Assembly (NCBI GenBank): GCA_028565635.1
Contig: JAOXYB010030620.1
Coordinates: 1-30,688, forward strand
Reading direction: 5' to 3'
Length of the DNA stretch: 30,688 bases
Source of the DNA: Phoronis ovalis
Lineage: Eukaryota > Phoronida > Phoronidae
The notes under the pieces are model-generated. The model saw only the letters and a list, made by a program, of their open reading frames with translations. It was not told the DNA's origin and ran no database searches. Below are positions 19,404-28,399 of the stretch, piece by piece. Positions within the stretch are counted from its first letter, which is position 1. Each line of letters opens with the position of its first letter. The translations under genes were made by a program, and so were the position numbers.

Positions 19404-21569
19404 GTGTAGTAATTATTATTAATATGTGAAAGGAAATTCGGATGTTGTTTGAACATAAAGAATATCCTTCATGAAGAGAAAATAAAGTTACTGTTTTTTA
19501 TTAATTATGTATTTATTATATAATAGCTTTTGATCAGTCAATTGAGTGATAACTGTTGCCATCTAGTACAGAAGTTGGGATTAACTATGATAATAGCTAC
19601 TTTTTTAGCTGTTGAAATTGACTTGCTTAAATTCAATATTATTGCTGAAGGTGAGAATCAGTTTTGAAATTTCACATTTTAGAGTTTTTATATTCCCATA
19701 ATAATGCTAATTAATTAATTTTAACATGAGCTCAAGGAATTAATTAATTAGCTTTGCATGCCATTCAAATTAGATTAAATATTGCTTTCCTGCGCTTGCA
19801 GAAATTTCTGCAGAAGAGCAGAAGAAACTTTTATGGTTGTTAAGAACTCCATTCCAAGAAAACTGTGTGTCTACTGAAACCTTTTTGAAAAAGACACCAA
19901 CTTCTCTATTGATAGAAATAGGACCAAGGTAATTTAATCAGATTTTAAGATACACTAATCATTAGTAACAGAAATTAAAATTAAACTTAACAGAAAGTTA
20001 CTCAGATATAGGATTTTCTCACTGTATATTGCATAAGGTTACAATTGATTTTCCCTTTCATCTCAATAGTAACGTATTGTCTTCTAGTAAATACACGAAC
20101 TCTTCGCAGACAATTCTGCTCATTCGCAAATAAAAATAATTATGCCTCATGCTTACTCCCGATTTTTCGTGCAGTCTTAACTATAATTAACTTTAGTGTG
20201 CCCTCTAACAACAGACCATTAGGTGGAATCAGTGAGAAATACACAGAAACTGAGTGAGTTCGTAGACATGGATATAATCCCCTCAATTTTTGCCAAAAAT
20301 TGCATTCTTAAATTGTGAGTTCTCTCACTTTGTGTGAATTATATCCACTTTCAAAACAAAATGTTCTCATAGCTGCATAGGGACAAAAAGAAAAAGAAAA
20401 GAGAAAAAAAGGTCATTGCAGGAACTATATTGGGCATATGCAGTATTGACTGGTTTCTATTGGCTATCTAATACTTGTGTAAACCAATTTGATCCAATCC
20501 TTTTGGAGAGGTTCCTATTGGCTATCTAATGCCAACTTGTGTAAACTAATTTGACCCAATCCTTTTGCAGATTGAATTTTTCAACAGCATTTTCCACCAA
20601 TGCTGTGTCGATGTGTCACTCAGTTGGTTGGAAATCTGTCTCACGACTTGAATACTCAACACGATATTTGATTGAATTCGAGAGTAAAAATGTATCTGGT
20701 GACAATCAGCTAATCAGCAAGGTGCTAGAAAAGAAAATGATAGATGTACTGCACGATAGAATGACACAGTGTTTCTATCGTGAACCTATCAACAATTTTG
20801 AACTAACACATGACCTTGACCCAGTGTATGAAGTTGATGTAATTAACCAGGGCCGAACTGCCTTAGAAAAAGTTAATTTGAACATGGGTTTGTAATATAC
20901 TTCTTAATAAAATAATGAAAAAAGTGAGCATTCCTGATATGATCCCTGACAAAGCACAGCCAGAAGAATAATCTGGATGACAAAGTCTGTTATTATCATG
21001 GCCTTATGTAAGAGATCCTCTGGAAGGCTTGCTTTTTAATGTATCTCTAACCCATGTTTGCGACCCTATTAACATACACTGTCACTTAATGGTATTGTTC
21101 TTTGATTCACTGCTACTTTTGTTTCAACTTTAACAAAAATTTTGAGGTATATATTTTCCGTAGAAAACACTTCAATAATGGTGAATCGCACCACACCTTA
21201 AAATGGATGTATATGTATATTTAAGCCTGGTATAATTGAGGGGATAATCACATTGGGATATGGACATGTTGTGTTACTGCACGTCAAAGTAGAATGAGCC
21301 TGTATATTTGTGATTTGTGTCATCATTTATTCGACCTAATGTAGAAAAATGTTTAATTAACAAAGGCAAATATAATTGTCTATGGAAATAACTCGGAATT
21401 TGCAGTTGCTTATCAATCTAGCATTTTTCTTCTGTTTTTCGTTAGAATAGTCCTTTGTAGGTTTAGCTTTTGATGATTGGGACTTAGACTATTACACAGA
21501 CATGTTCCAAGAAAAAATAAAGAGAAACCCTACAAATGTGGAATGTTTTGATCTCGCTCAGTCAAACAG
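19247..21569 (+). CDS. PFAS: Phosphoribosylformylglycinamidine synthase, first four coding exons (partial)
   Basis: Cytosolic enzyme of de novo purine synthesis that converts FGAR, glutamine and ATP to FGAM. Exons: 19247-19403, 19802-19928, 20571-20887, 21461-21569; all GT..AG, phases 1, 2, 1, 2 all consistent, giving 236 codons plus two bases of an enzyme usually about 1,300 aa. The N-terminal domain and linker are recognisable: LHSELCFYV, EEQKKLLWLL, IEIGPRLNFSTAFSTNAVS, VLHDRMTQCFY, GRTALEKVN, then LAFDDWDLDYYTDMF and the start of the FGAM-synthase core (VECFDLAQSN). The next residues should be SEHSRHW, and the open AG at the exon end fits a Ser codon. No such exon was found downstream to the window end, so intron 4 exceeds 9.1 kb or the gene is broken. 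TTATTTGCAG at 19231-19240 implies a spliced 5' untranslated exon upstream. Confidence 0.92.
19706..19752. repeat. Perfect 15-bp inverted repeat (hairpin)
   Basis: GCTAATTAATTAATT at 19706-19720 and its exact reverse complement at 19738-19752, with a 17-base loop. It lies in PFAS intron 1, about 50 bases before the exon 2 acceptor. The TAATTA cores are also generic homeodomain sites. Confidence 0.9.
19802..19928 (+). CDS. PFAS: PFAS coding exon 2
   Basis: The acceptor is GCGCTTGCAG. It codes EISAEEQKKLLWLL through LLIEIGPR; the last codon is split as AG plus A. The donor is GTAATT. Confidence 0.92.
20457..20570. repeat. Tandem duplication of the PFAS exon 3 acceptor region
   Basis: Unit A (20457-20508) and unit B (20515-20570) share CTATTGGCTATCTAAT, CTTGTGTAAAC, AATTTGA and CCAATCCTTTTG. 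Unit B ends in the used CCTTTTGCAG. Unit A ends CCTTTTGGAG, a weakened acceptor. Use of AG at 20508 would meet an in-frame TGA before the exon. Confidence 0.88.
20571..20887 (+). CDS. PFAS: PFAS coding exon 3
   Basis: The acceptor is CCTTTTGCAG. It starts with the strongly conserved LNFSTAFSTNAVS and ends ALEKVNLNMG. The donor is GTTTGT, phase 1. The acceptor lies in the second copy of a 58-bp duplication. Confidence 0.93.
21461..21569 (+). CDS. PFAS: PFAS coding exon 4
   Basis: The acceptor is CTTTGTAG. It codes LAFDDWDLDYYTDMF to FDLAQSN plus AG, phase 2. The donor is GTGAGA. Confidence 0.93.
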
Positions 21570-21835
21570 GTGAGACATTATTTCTTGATATTGCTATTTT
21601 TAATATTGTTTGCAATTTACAAATGAGTACATCTTAAGAGACAGTATCTGGACAACCATAAAAAATCAAAGAATGTTACGAACAAGCTAAGGCTTTACTT
21701 GGATTATGTTGAAATAATAGTTCAGTTGACTGTTTAAAGTTTGACGGTGAAGAAGAATTGGGGTCATTGTGTTGCCTTATGTTGTATAGGTAAATCCAGA
21801 AGCCATAAATTTGGCAGTAAGTGAAGTCCTTTTTA

Positions 21836-21990
21836 TGACCATCACTATTAGTGGATGCGCATATAGTTGTCCTGTATGTGGCGGTGTCATACGTAACCTT
21901 TTCTTTGTCTTGCTATAACAGCTTATGATTTTATCAGATCAACTTCATATTTAGTACAAGATACAGGTACAGGTCAAAGCATTGGCACCT
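21836..21990. repeat. Dispersed repeat, copy 1
   Basis: Resembles 30519-30688 in the same orientation: CCATCAC(T)ATTAGTGGATG.GCATAT at the start, then TCATATTTAGTACA and CAGGTCAAAG. Diverged. The block lies in the putative PFAS intron 4 and has no long open frame. Confidence 0.5.
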
Positions 21991-22226
21991 CACGTTGCAC
22001 CCATTTCGGGAAAGATGAAGCACTGACTTGACAATTCAAAGGTGGATTTATGAAGGCTATAGGTTGGGTGGGCGTATTGGACATTTCAAAATGACCTTGA
22101 GAAGTAGGTTAAATACCGATACAAATCTTCAACATTTCATTATGCATAACACTTTTTTGACCTATGAAATCAAAAGATTCTTGTTGCCTGTATAGCATAT
22201 TTATCTTGAACTTTATCACAAGTGTA

Positions 22227-23300
22227 TTATAAATTATGATGTTTCGATTTTGTTTTCCTATTTGAACATAAAGTGTTAAAATTCAAATTATTACAAAACG
22301 TGCTTGTCATCTTCTTACAGATTGCTGTGTTATATATACTAAATATATCAGCTGATAAGCTTATATGTATTACACCCCAATAAACTTCTACCCCTCTGTC
22401 CAAGGTTATGCGACCATAGTGTGCATTCTTTGATATGCAAATAAAAATAGCTCCAGCTACAATCAACAAAAGGAAAATAAAGGAAACTCTGAAATCCCTT
22501 AATTGCTCTTTCTGCAATTCCATGAGACGCAGAATATAAGATATCTTGATTTTTATCTCTGGAAACCATGATACATCATTTAGTTTTGACAGTTTCTTTA
22601 ATTGAGTTTCAATTATTTTTGAATAATTAACATTTAATAATAGAGTTTCATCAGACATTTGCCATCTTATCAGGTTATTATTTTGTGGTATTTTGTTTAT
22701 TTGTTTTTGAAAAGTTCTCTGAAATTTATCCAAATTTTCCTGTATTTTTTCCCCTTCGCTCTTTAATCCATCAATTACTGCATTTACACCATTCTTTAAC
22801 TGAAGTTCTTCTATAGTTTTTAGTACAGCTTCATTATTTTCGATGGTTTTCTTCAAGGTTGCTATCTGGTCTGCTGCACTTTTGAGGAAACGTTCTTTGC
22901 TTTGCACTGTTTGCTCAAGTTTATTACTTTTACTTTCCAGTTGTTGGATTTTTATGTTTTGTTGCTTAATTTCTTCAGAGCATTTCTTAAAATTTTGTAT
23001 AAAGTTTTCCTTCTCGAGTTTGTTGTCAGTCAGTGCAGCTTGTAGGTTTTGTATGTCTATGATGTGCATGTTGGTTCTTAATTTATCCACCCCTTCCTTG
23101 TGCCACCCTGTGTTCTTGCCACATTGTGGACACTTCACAAATCTAAAATCTCTCTGGCAAGCCAATTTTATTAAGCACTTAGCACAGTATGTGTGATAGC
23201 ATGAGAGGTATTTTGGTTGATTGTCTCCTTTCTCTTTAAATGGTTCAAAACACACTAAACATGTTGTATCATAATCCGTAATCACTGCATCTGTTGCCAT
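22227..23300 (-). CDS. RING finger / coiled-coil / transmembrane protein 1
   Basis: 357 aa from the ATG at 23300 (G at -3 and +4); six further open codons precede it only from a TTG. Probable E3 ubiquitin ligase: an N-terminal C3HC4 RING with C14, C17, C34, H36, C39, C42, C57, C60. A long heptad-rich coiled coil spans about 89-200, and a hydrophobic segment (about 272-290, FIFLLLIVAGAIFICI) predicts a membrane anchor, so the RING would face the cytosol. About 67 residues follow. There is no B-box or SPRY, so this is not a full TRIM protein. Single coding exon; TTCTAG at 23327-23322 could be an acceptor for a 5' untranslated exon. It is a paralog of the gene at 27190-28377 (shared QPK.L.C.HT.C..CL.K and VKCP.C). 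It lies antisense within the likely PFAS intron 4. Function beyond RING is inference. Confidence 0.82.
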   Translation of the reverse strand: MATDAVITDYDTTCLVCFEPFKEKGDNQPKYLSCYHTYCAKCLIKLACQRDFRFVKCPQCGKNTGWHKEGVDKLRTNMHIIDIQNLQAALTDNKLEKENFIQNFKKCSEEIKQQNIKIQQLESKSNKLEQTVQSKERFLKSAADQIATLKKTIENNEAVLKTIEELQLKNGVNAVIDGLKSEGEKIQENLDKFQRTFQKQINKIPQNNNLIRWQMSDETLLLNVNYSKIIETQLKKLSKLNDVSWFPEIKIKISYILRLMELQKEQLRDFRVSFIFLLLIVAGAIFICISKNAHYGRITLDRGVEVYWGVIHISLSADIFSIYNTAICKKMTSTFCNNLNFNTLCSNRKTKSKHHNL

Positions 23301-23486
23301 TACCAAGCAGTTCTTCAAAAGCTAGAATAAAAGTCATAGATAATGTCATCTATGTAATGTTTGCTGACTTGCATCTTTTAAACATTCCATTTTATGACAC
23401 ACACACAGCAGATGTCATTCAGGAAATTATTAAATGCAAATCCCACTGAATAAACTAAATATCCCAAATGTAAAAAGTCTCTTATA

Positions 23487-23885
23487 CAGTATCGAAAAAG
23501 TTGGCACTTACTGGATTCACATCTGAATTTTAAAACAGTATTTATTGCTAATGTTATGATAGATATAAAACGCATAGGGCAGATCATAGATATACTGATT
23601 AACGCGCGATATTTTGTTGAGTGCACAAGTACCAGTTAGCCTTTACAATGTGTAAAAATAAAACGCAAAGTGCCAACTTCTTTGATACGTTGACAATGGC
23701 TTCAGAAGTAGCCTACCAAGACTCAGACATGATGTAAAACTACTTGAATTATTGAAATTCCAGGTCATCGAACAATAATTTGAAATTTTTTAATAAGCAT
23801 ATAAATTAATTCTAGGGAATGTTTTTTTATTTCAAAGTTAAACTCGAAAAATCACAAAAGTGCCAACTCTTTTGATACCTTACTG
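23487..23885. mobile_element. Tc1/mariner-type MITE
   Basis: The left end starts CAGTATCGAAAAAGTTGGCA (23487) and the right end, read inverted from 23885, starts CAGTAAGGTATCAAAAGAGT followed by TGGCACTTTTG. These are related terminal inverted repeats, each flanked outside by TA (23485-23486 and 23886-23887), the target duplication of this superfamily. About 400 bp with no transposase frame. A third copy of the terminal motif, in right-end orientation, lies inside at 23665-23692, suggesting a nested insertion or an internal rearrangement. Confidence 0.75.
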
Positions 23886-23887
23886 TA

Positions 23888-25329
23888 AAGTTGTAAAGGT
23901 ACAACAAGCCATAACTTGTGGACAAAATATGTATATACATTATATACATCAGAATAAAAACATCTCATGAAAAAATGAACAAATGTGATAAATACAAGTT
24001 AAGGTGGAGAGCATTGTTTGGCAAAACTTATTCACTCCTGATACTTTAACTTAAAGTTAAATTTTGGATAATTATAGTTAAATGAAAAGATAAATAAATA
24101 AAAGTTTACAGATTTTGTAAGTCAATATAAAATACTTTTAATAAATATGCTTGCTTATTTTTCTGTAAATAATCATGTGACTAATTGTGCTTGTAGGCAG
24201 TTTTTAGTTAGTAAGGTAAATTAGTCATAAACCCTCAACCTTCAAAAGTAGAAGTTTCACACAAATTTATAATCTTTACATGCATAGCTATTTTATCTTC
24301 TGTCATTCTTTGAAACTATCCCTAGATAAAAACTTTAATCTAATACATCAGGATATAATTAACAAATTTGGATCAACACAATTTAAAAAAAATATCTTTC
24401 AAACATACAGCATATTACATTTCTGACATTTTTTAGTAAATGTGCAGTTGCTGTTTTTACAATAATTCCATATTATAATAATAATGCCAGTTTATATTGG
24501 TTGAGCCGTTACTGACACCTGTAAGTTTTAAAAAAATACACTGTTGTAATAGGCAATCCAGATGTAAAGATATTGAGTGCAAATACAATGTATGCCATAA
24601 ATCAATGATAATAAATTTGATTACGTATACAATTTATTTTGCCAACCCAAGATATCTTTGCTTGTCGTAGCAACTAAAAATGTCGACTGCATCAAAATAA
24701 AAGTGCATTTAGTGTAAAGTTTACATGTCAAATGAAATTTAACTGCAAATTTAATAAAGGAACAATTACATATACTTCATATACATATAGGTAAGCACTC
24801 TGAATATTTACCTGAGTATGATATATAAGAGTATGATGCTCAAAAGCTACCTGTTGATAAGACGGCTAAGAAAATTTACCTCTGGATACACATTTTCTAA
24901 AAAACGTCTAGCTGCACAGCATACACACAAACCAATACAATCTACAGTGATTCAATGTAAACATTAATATAGGTTAATATAAAATGAATAAGACACAGAA
25001 ATGAATACCAAATCATTGTATTCAACAAACCTTATGACATGTTTGTATAACCTTGAATAAAACTGTTATATATAGAATCTTTTTATATAGCACTATCACT
25101 ATTTAAAATTGTATGAGTAGAATTAGGATAAATTTAGTATTAATATGATGTTAAACATTAATGTTTAATTCATTAAAATGAAGTCATTGTAAATTATTGG
25201 AAGAAACATTTTTTCAATATAACTTAATTCTTAGTTTGATTTGTGACCATCTTATGAAATAAAAAGAAAGTACCACAACAGTAAACATTCTCTAATTTGT
25301 ACAAATAATTAAGAAAATTATAATTTTTT
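23888..25329. other. No gene seen
   Basis: Very AT-rich DNA between the two RING genes, with stops in every frame and no coding exon recognised. In particular no continuation of PFAS (SEHSRHW and following) was found on the plus strand. Confidence 0.6.
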
Positions 25330-25339
25330 AAATTGTGGA

Positions 25340-25500
25340 TGAGTCTGGATTTTGGGAACAATAGATTACTCAAAAAAGTGGATGTAAGAATTTTTGGAAA
25401 CCTATGAATAAATAAAATGGGCTGAACGAATCTGGAAACTTGATAAGTCAGATGAAAACTTTCAAAAATTTTGGGTATACGATTTTTAAAAAATAAACCA
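25340..25500. repeat. Duplicated non-coding block, copy 1
   Basis: Resembles 26405-26575: GGATGTAAGAATTTTTGGAAACCTATGAA against GGGTGTACGAATTTTTGAAAACTTATGAA (both shortened here as pattern GG.TGTA.GAATTTTTG), then ATGGAAACCTT-like and ATTTTTGAAGAT-like segments. Non-coding and AT-rich; origin unknown. Confidence 0.5.
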
Positions 25501-25815
25501 CTATTTATAACTGTTGCACAGTAACTGGTGAAATATCATACACGCTTATAGTATATGTTTCCGAATTGGAAAGGAAAAAGCACATACTGAACGTACACAT
25601 GAACAAGGATTCAGTGAATGTTTTCAATTACTAGTTTATATTTCCTAGTACCACTCACACAAGTATTGTCCTGTTAAAAATCTACATCAAGTTTAACAAT
25701 GGGGTAGCATAGAATTAAGTATGTATAATATTATCAAATAGTAACCGAGGATCAGCTTAAAGTGCTATATAGTTCGCAGTATACTAAATAAAAGGTGTTG
25801 GTGCATGGTGAAATA

Positions 25816-26109
25816 AGTGGCTAGTGAAGTGGGCCTATATACATTTGTGACACTTAAAAGATATGTTACCTACTATAAAACTTAAATAAAGTTTGACTTG
25901 ATAATTCCAAAAATGTTATGTTTAGAAAACAAACTCATAAACCTTCAAATTTTGCACAGCAGAACAAGTGGCTAATAGTCCTACACACATGACACTTAAA
26001 AGATAATAATGTTACCTGTGGCCGGCCATCATAAAACTTAAATAAAGCCCGACTTTATAATACTATAATTTTTATATTTAGAAAACAGCTCGTACAGCTT
26101 GAAATTTTA
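25816..26109. repeat. Tandem duplication of about 155 bp
   Basis: Unit 1 (25816-25955) and unit 2 (25971-26109) share GTGGCTA, TGACACTTAAAAGATA, ATGTTACCT, ATAAAACTTAAATAAAG, TATATTTAGAAAACA-like and CTT.AAATTTT segments in the same order. No coding potential. The paired AATAAAG motifs are probably incidental. Confidence 0.75.
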
Positions 26110-26404
26110 GTTAAAATTAAAAGTTATATTAAAAACTATTACAAAAAAAACAAGAGAACAGTACTAATTGTGTTGGTCTCTTTCTTAAGGTAGGGTGTTG
26201 TTTGTGTAACATTTTTTAATTGATTGAGTTAAAAAAAAGACCGACATATTTAAGTTGTATTGCATATGCTTCTTTCAAAGTATGCTTTGTGTTGTTAAAC
26301 AGCTGAACTTGCATTTGCTTTTCAAACGAATTCAAGTACGCAATAGTATATTACTTTTTATACATGCTTCCTCTTGTAATTACCTGGCTGATTGCAGAAT
26401 CATT

Positions 26405-26575
26405 AGCTGACATGAATATTTTTTGGGAGCTGCAGATTCCTAAAAATAATGGGTGTACGAATTTTTGAAAACTTATGAAATGCATAAATGTGATGCACAA
26501 ATATGGAAACCTTCGGCAATTTTTGAAGATGTATGATATTTGAGAAATAAGCCATGATTTAGACTAATAGAGCTT
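26405..26575. repeat. Duplicated non-coding block, copy 2
   Basis: Partner of 25340-25500. Together with the tandem units at 25816-26109 it shows that this stretch has been built by repeated local duplication. Confidence 0.5.
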
Positions 26576-27189
26576 TCAATATTAACAAATTGTCTAAAGT
26601 ATGGTTCCTTCCCATGATGGCACCCCATAAACTAGCTGTATGTCTCCCATGTTTGTTAAAAACCCTCAAAAACACAATACGGAGTAATATGTGTATATAT
26701 TTTGACTACATACCTTTATTAAAAAGTCAACTTTATCCAAATTATTATCTTGAATATTATTAATCAAATAAAAGTGAACCAGACAACAATTTGCATAATT
26801 AAATGTTCCGTTTTTATAAAATTGAAGAAATAATGGGTAATATATATCAGTCTAGACTTTTCATGTCATGTATGCATTGTATCAAATACTACTAAGGCTA
26901 GTTTTTTTAATATTATATATTATTTCTGTTTTGACTATCGTCATCTTTATAAAAATCCTGCTTGAAAAACTATATGGTTGCAAGAATTCAGTCAATGTTA
27001 CGTCTTTCTGTAGATACAGCCAAATCAATAGGAGAGACATTTTTTTAACAGTAGCAGCAGGTGTTATGCTATTGCTATTACTAGGCTCTACTGTGTACAA
27101 ATAAATGAAGAAATGTTATGATATGTAATGTATTCTGTATGACATCCATGAAAATATATGGCAAAATACTTCTATTCTAAATAAAGTAA

Positions 27190-28377
27190 CTAATGCAGAT
27201 ATGAAAGCAACATTTTGCTGTTACAGCAAACCAAAAAATACAGTCCAAGTACAAACAGACACAGTATTAATACAATGCTATAATGATATGTATAATTTTC
27301 TGAGTTTGTTTCTTTTTTCTCTGGGATTGTTGGTTTAGTTGTGTCATTAGCATTACAGTATAGCCTTTCTGCATCAACTACATTTATGAAGTCTCTCATT
27401 TCTTGTAAAATAATTTCTCTTTCCTTTTGCATCCCAACGATACTTGTTTCCTTGGCTCTTATTTGTGCAAGATGTTCTTTTTTAATTCTTTCTATTTCCT
27501 TTTGCATCCCAACAATACTTGTTTCCTTTGCTCTTATATATACAAAATGTTCTTTTTTAATTCTTTCTATTTCCTTTTGCAACCAAACAATACTTGTTTC
27601 CTTGGCTCTTATATGTGCAAAATGTTCTTTTTTAATTCTTTCTATTTCCTTTTGCATCCAAACCATTATAATTGTTTCCTTGGCTCTTGTATGTGCAAAA
27701 TGTTCTCTTTTAATTCTTTCTATTTCCTTTTGCAACCAAACAATACTTGTTTCCTTTTCTCTTACAGCTGCTGCAAGTGTATTGTCACATTTTTGTTTAC
27801 ACGGTGTCTGTATTTGCTGCTGCTTTTGTGCTATGATTTTATCCTTATGCGTAACAGTTCTTTTTAAAGTCTTGATTTGATCATTTTTCTGCTCTATTTT
27901 TTTAGTGTTACTTTTTTGTTGTTGTTTTAGAGTTGCTGCTAAGGTGTTCACTTTTTCTTGCTGTTTTTGTAAAACATCTGCTTGCTTATTAATTAATTCT
28001 TTGTATTCTATGTTTTTCTGGCTACAGTTCTTAAAATTCCAAATGAGTTGCTGGTTTTCTCTTTGTAAATCTGTAAAGTTGACATTGCAACTTTTTCCAC
28101 ACTCTGTTGCAGAGTGTTGTTTGGGCAGTTGTTTGTTTTCTACCTTAATTGTATCTATAACATATTTATTGAAAACAAGTTTATTTATACTTCCTTCTGA
28201 TATTTCAGTGTCTGAACGACACTCTGGGCATTTTACAACGATTTGTTTGTTTTTGCTGGCTATTTTCTCCAAACATGTTATACAAAATGTATGGAAACAT
28301 CTTAAAAATTTTGGTTGATGTTTTCCTATTTCGGTATAAGTACACCAACAAACTGGACAAGTTGTATAGTTATCCAT
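27190..28377 (-). CDS. RING finger / coiled-coil / transmembrane protein 2, with 25-residue repeats
   Basis: 395 aa, single coding exon. The ATG is five bases after a TTTTTGCAG acceptor (minus strand, about 28383), so the 5' untranslated region is spliced. An N-terminal C3HC4 RING is complete: C7, C10, C27, H29, C32, C35, C50, C53. A Lys/Gln/Glu-rich coiled coil runs from about 100 to 335. Residues 208-319 are four full and one partial tandem unit of the type KETSIVWLQKEIERIKKEH.A.IRA, 25 residues each (26 in the second). Residues 367-385 (YSIVLILCLFVLGLYFLVC) form a membrane anchor near the C-terminus, so it would be tail-anchored with a cytosolic RING. Probable membrane-bound E3 ubiquitin ligase; target unknown. 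No B-box or SPRY. Paralog of 22227-23300. Candidate AATAAA on the minus strand at 26720-26715. Confidence 0.85.
   Translation of the reverse strand: MDNYTTCPVCWCTYTEIGKHQPKFLRCFHTFCITCLEKIASKNKQIVVKCPECRSDTEISEGSINKLVFNKYVIDTIKVENKQLPKQHSATECGKSCNVNFTDLQRENQQLIWNFKNCSQKNIEYKELINKQADVLQKQQEKVNTLAATLKQQQKSNTKKIEQKNDQIKTLKRTVTHKDKIIAQKQQQIQTPCKQKCDNTLAAAVREKETSIVWLQKEIERIKREHFAHTRAKETIIMVWMQKEIERIKKEHFAHIRAKETSIVWLQKEIERIKKEHFVYIRAKETSIVGMQKEIERIKKEHLAQIRAKETSIVGMQKEREIILQEMRDFINVVDAERLYCNANDTTKPTIPEKKETNSENYTYHYSIVLILCLFVLGLYFLVCCNSKMLLSYLH
27421..27756 (-). repeat. In-frame 75-bp coding tandem repeat
   Basis: Four full units (75, 78, 75, 75 bp) and a partial fifth, encoding residues 208-319 of the RING protein. 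Neighbouring units differ at a few bases, mostly keeping heptad positions. The length of 25 residues is not a multiple of seven, so each unit shifts the coiled-coil register by four. Confidence 0.9.
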
Positions 28378-28399
28378 TTTACCTGCAAAAATATGTTAT

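Noticed and set aside
20271-21250. Inverted motif pair ATAATCCCCTCAAT / ATTGAGGGGATAAT flanking PFAS exon 3
   Set aside because: Short, and the enclosed segment contains a normal PFAS exon, so a transposon boundary is not credible without more copies.
26868-27104. Plus-strand 78-codon frame with two hydrophobic segments
   Set aside because: T-rich DNA makes hydrophobic translations by chance. It lacks domain, paralog or splice support. A tail-anchor-like end is visible, but the evidence is too thin to call a gene.
27341-28318. Long plus-strand frames opposite the second RING gene
   Set aside because: They are antisense shadows of the repetitive coding sequence; their Cys/Phe-rich repeats simply mirror the 75-bp units.
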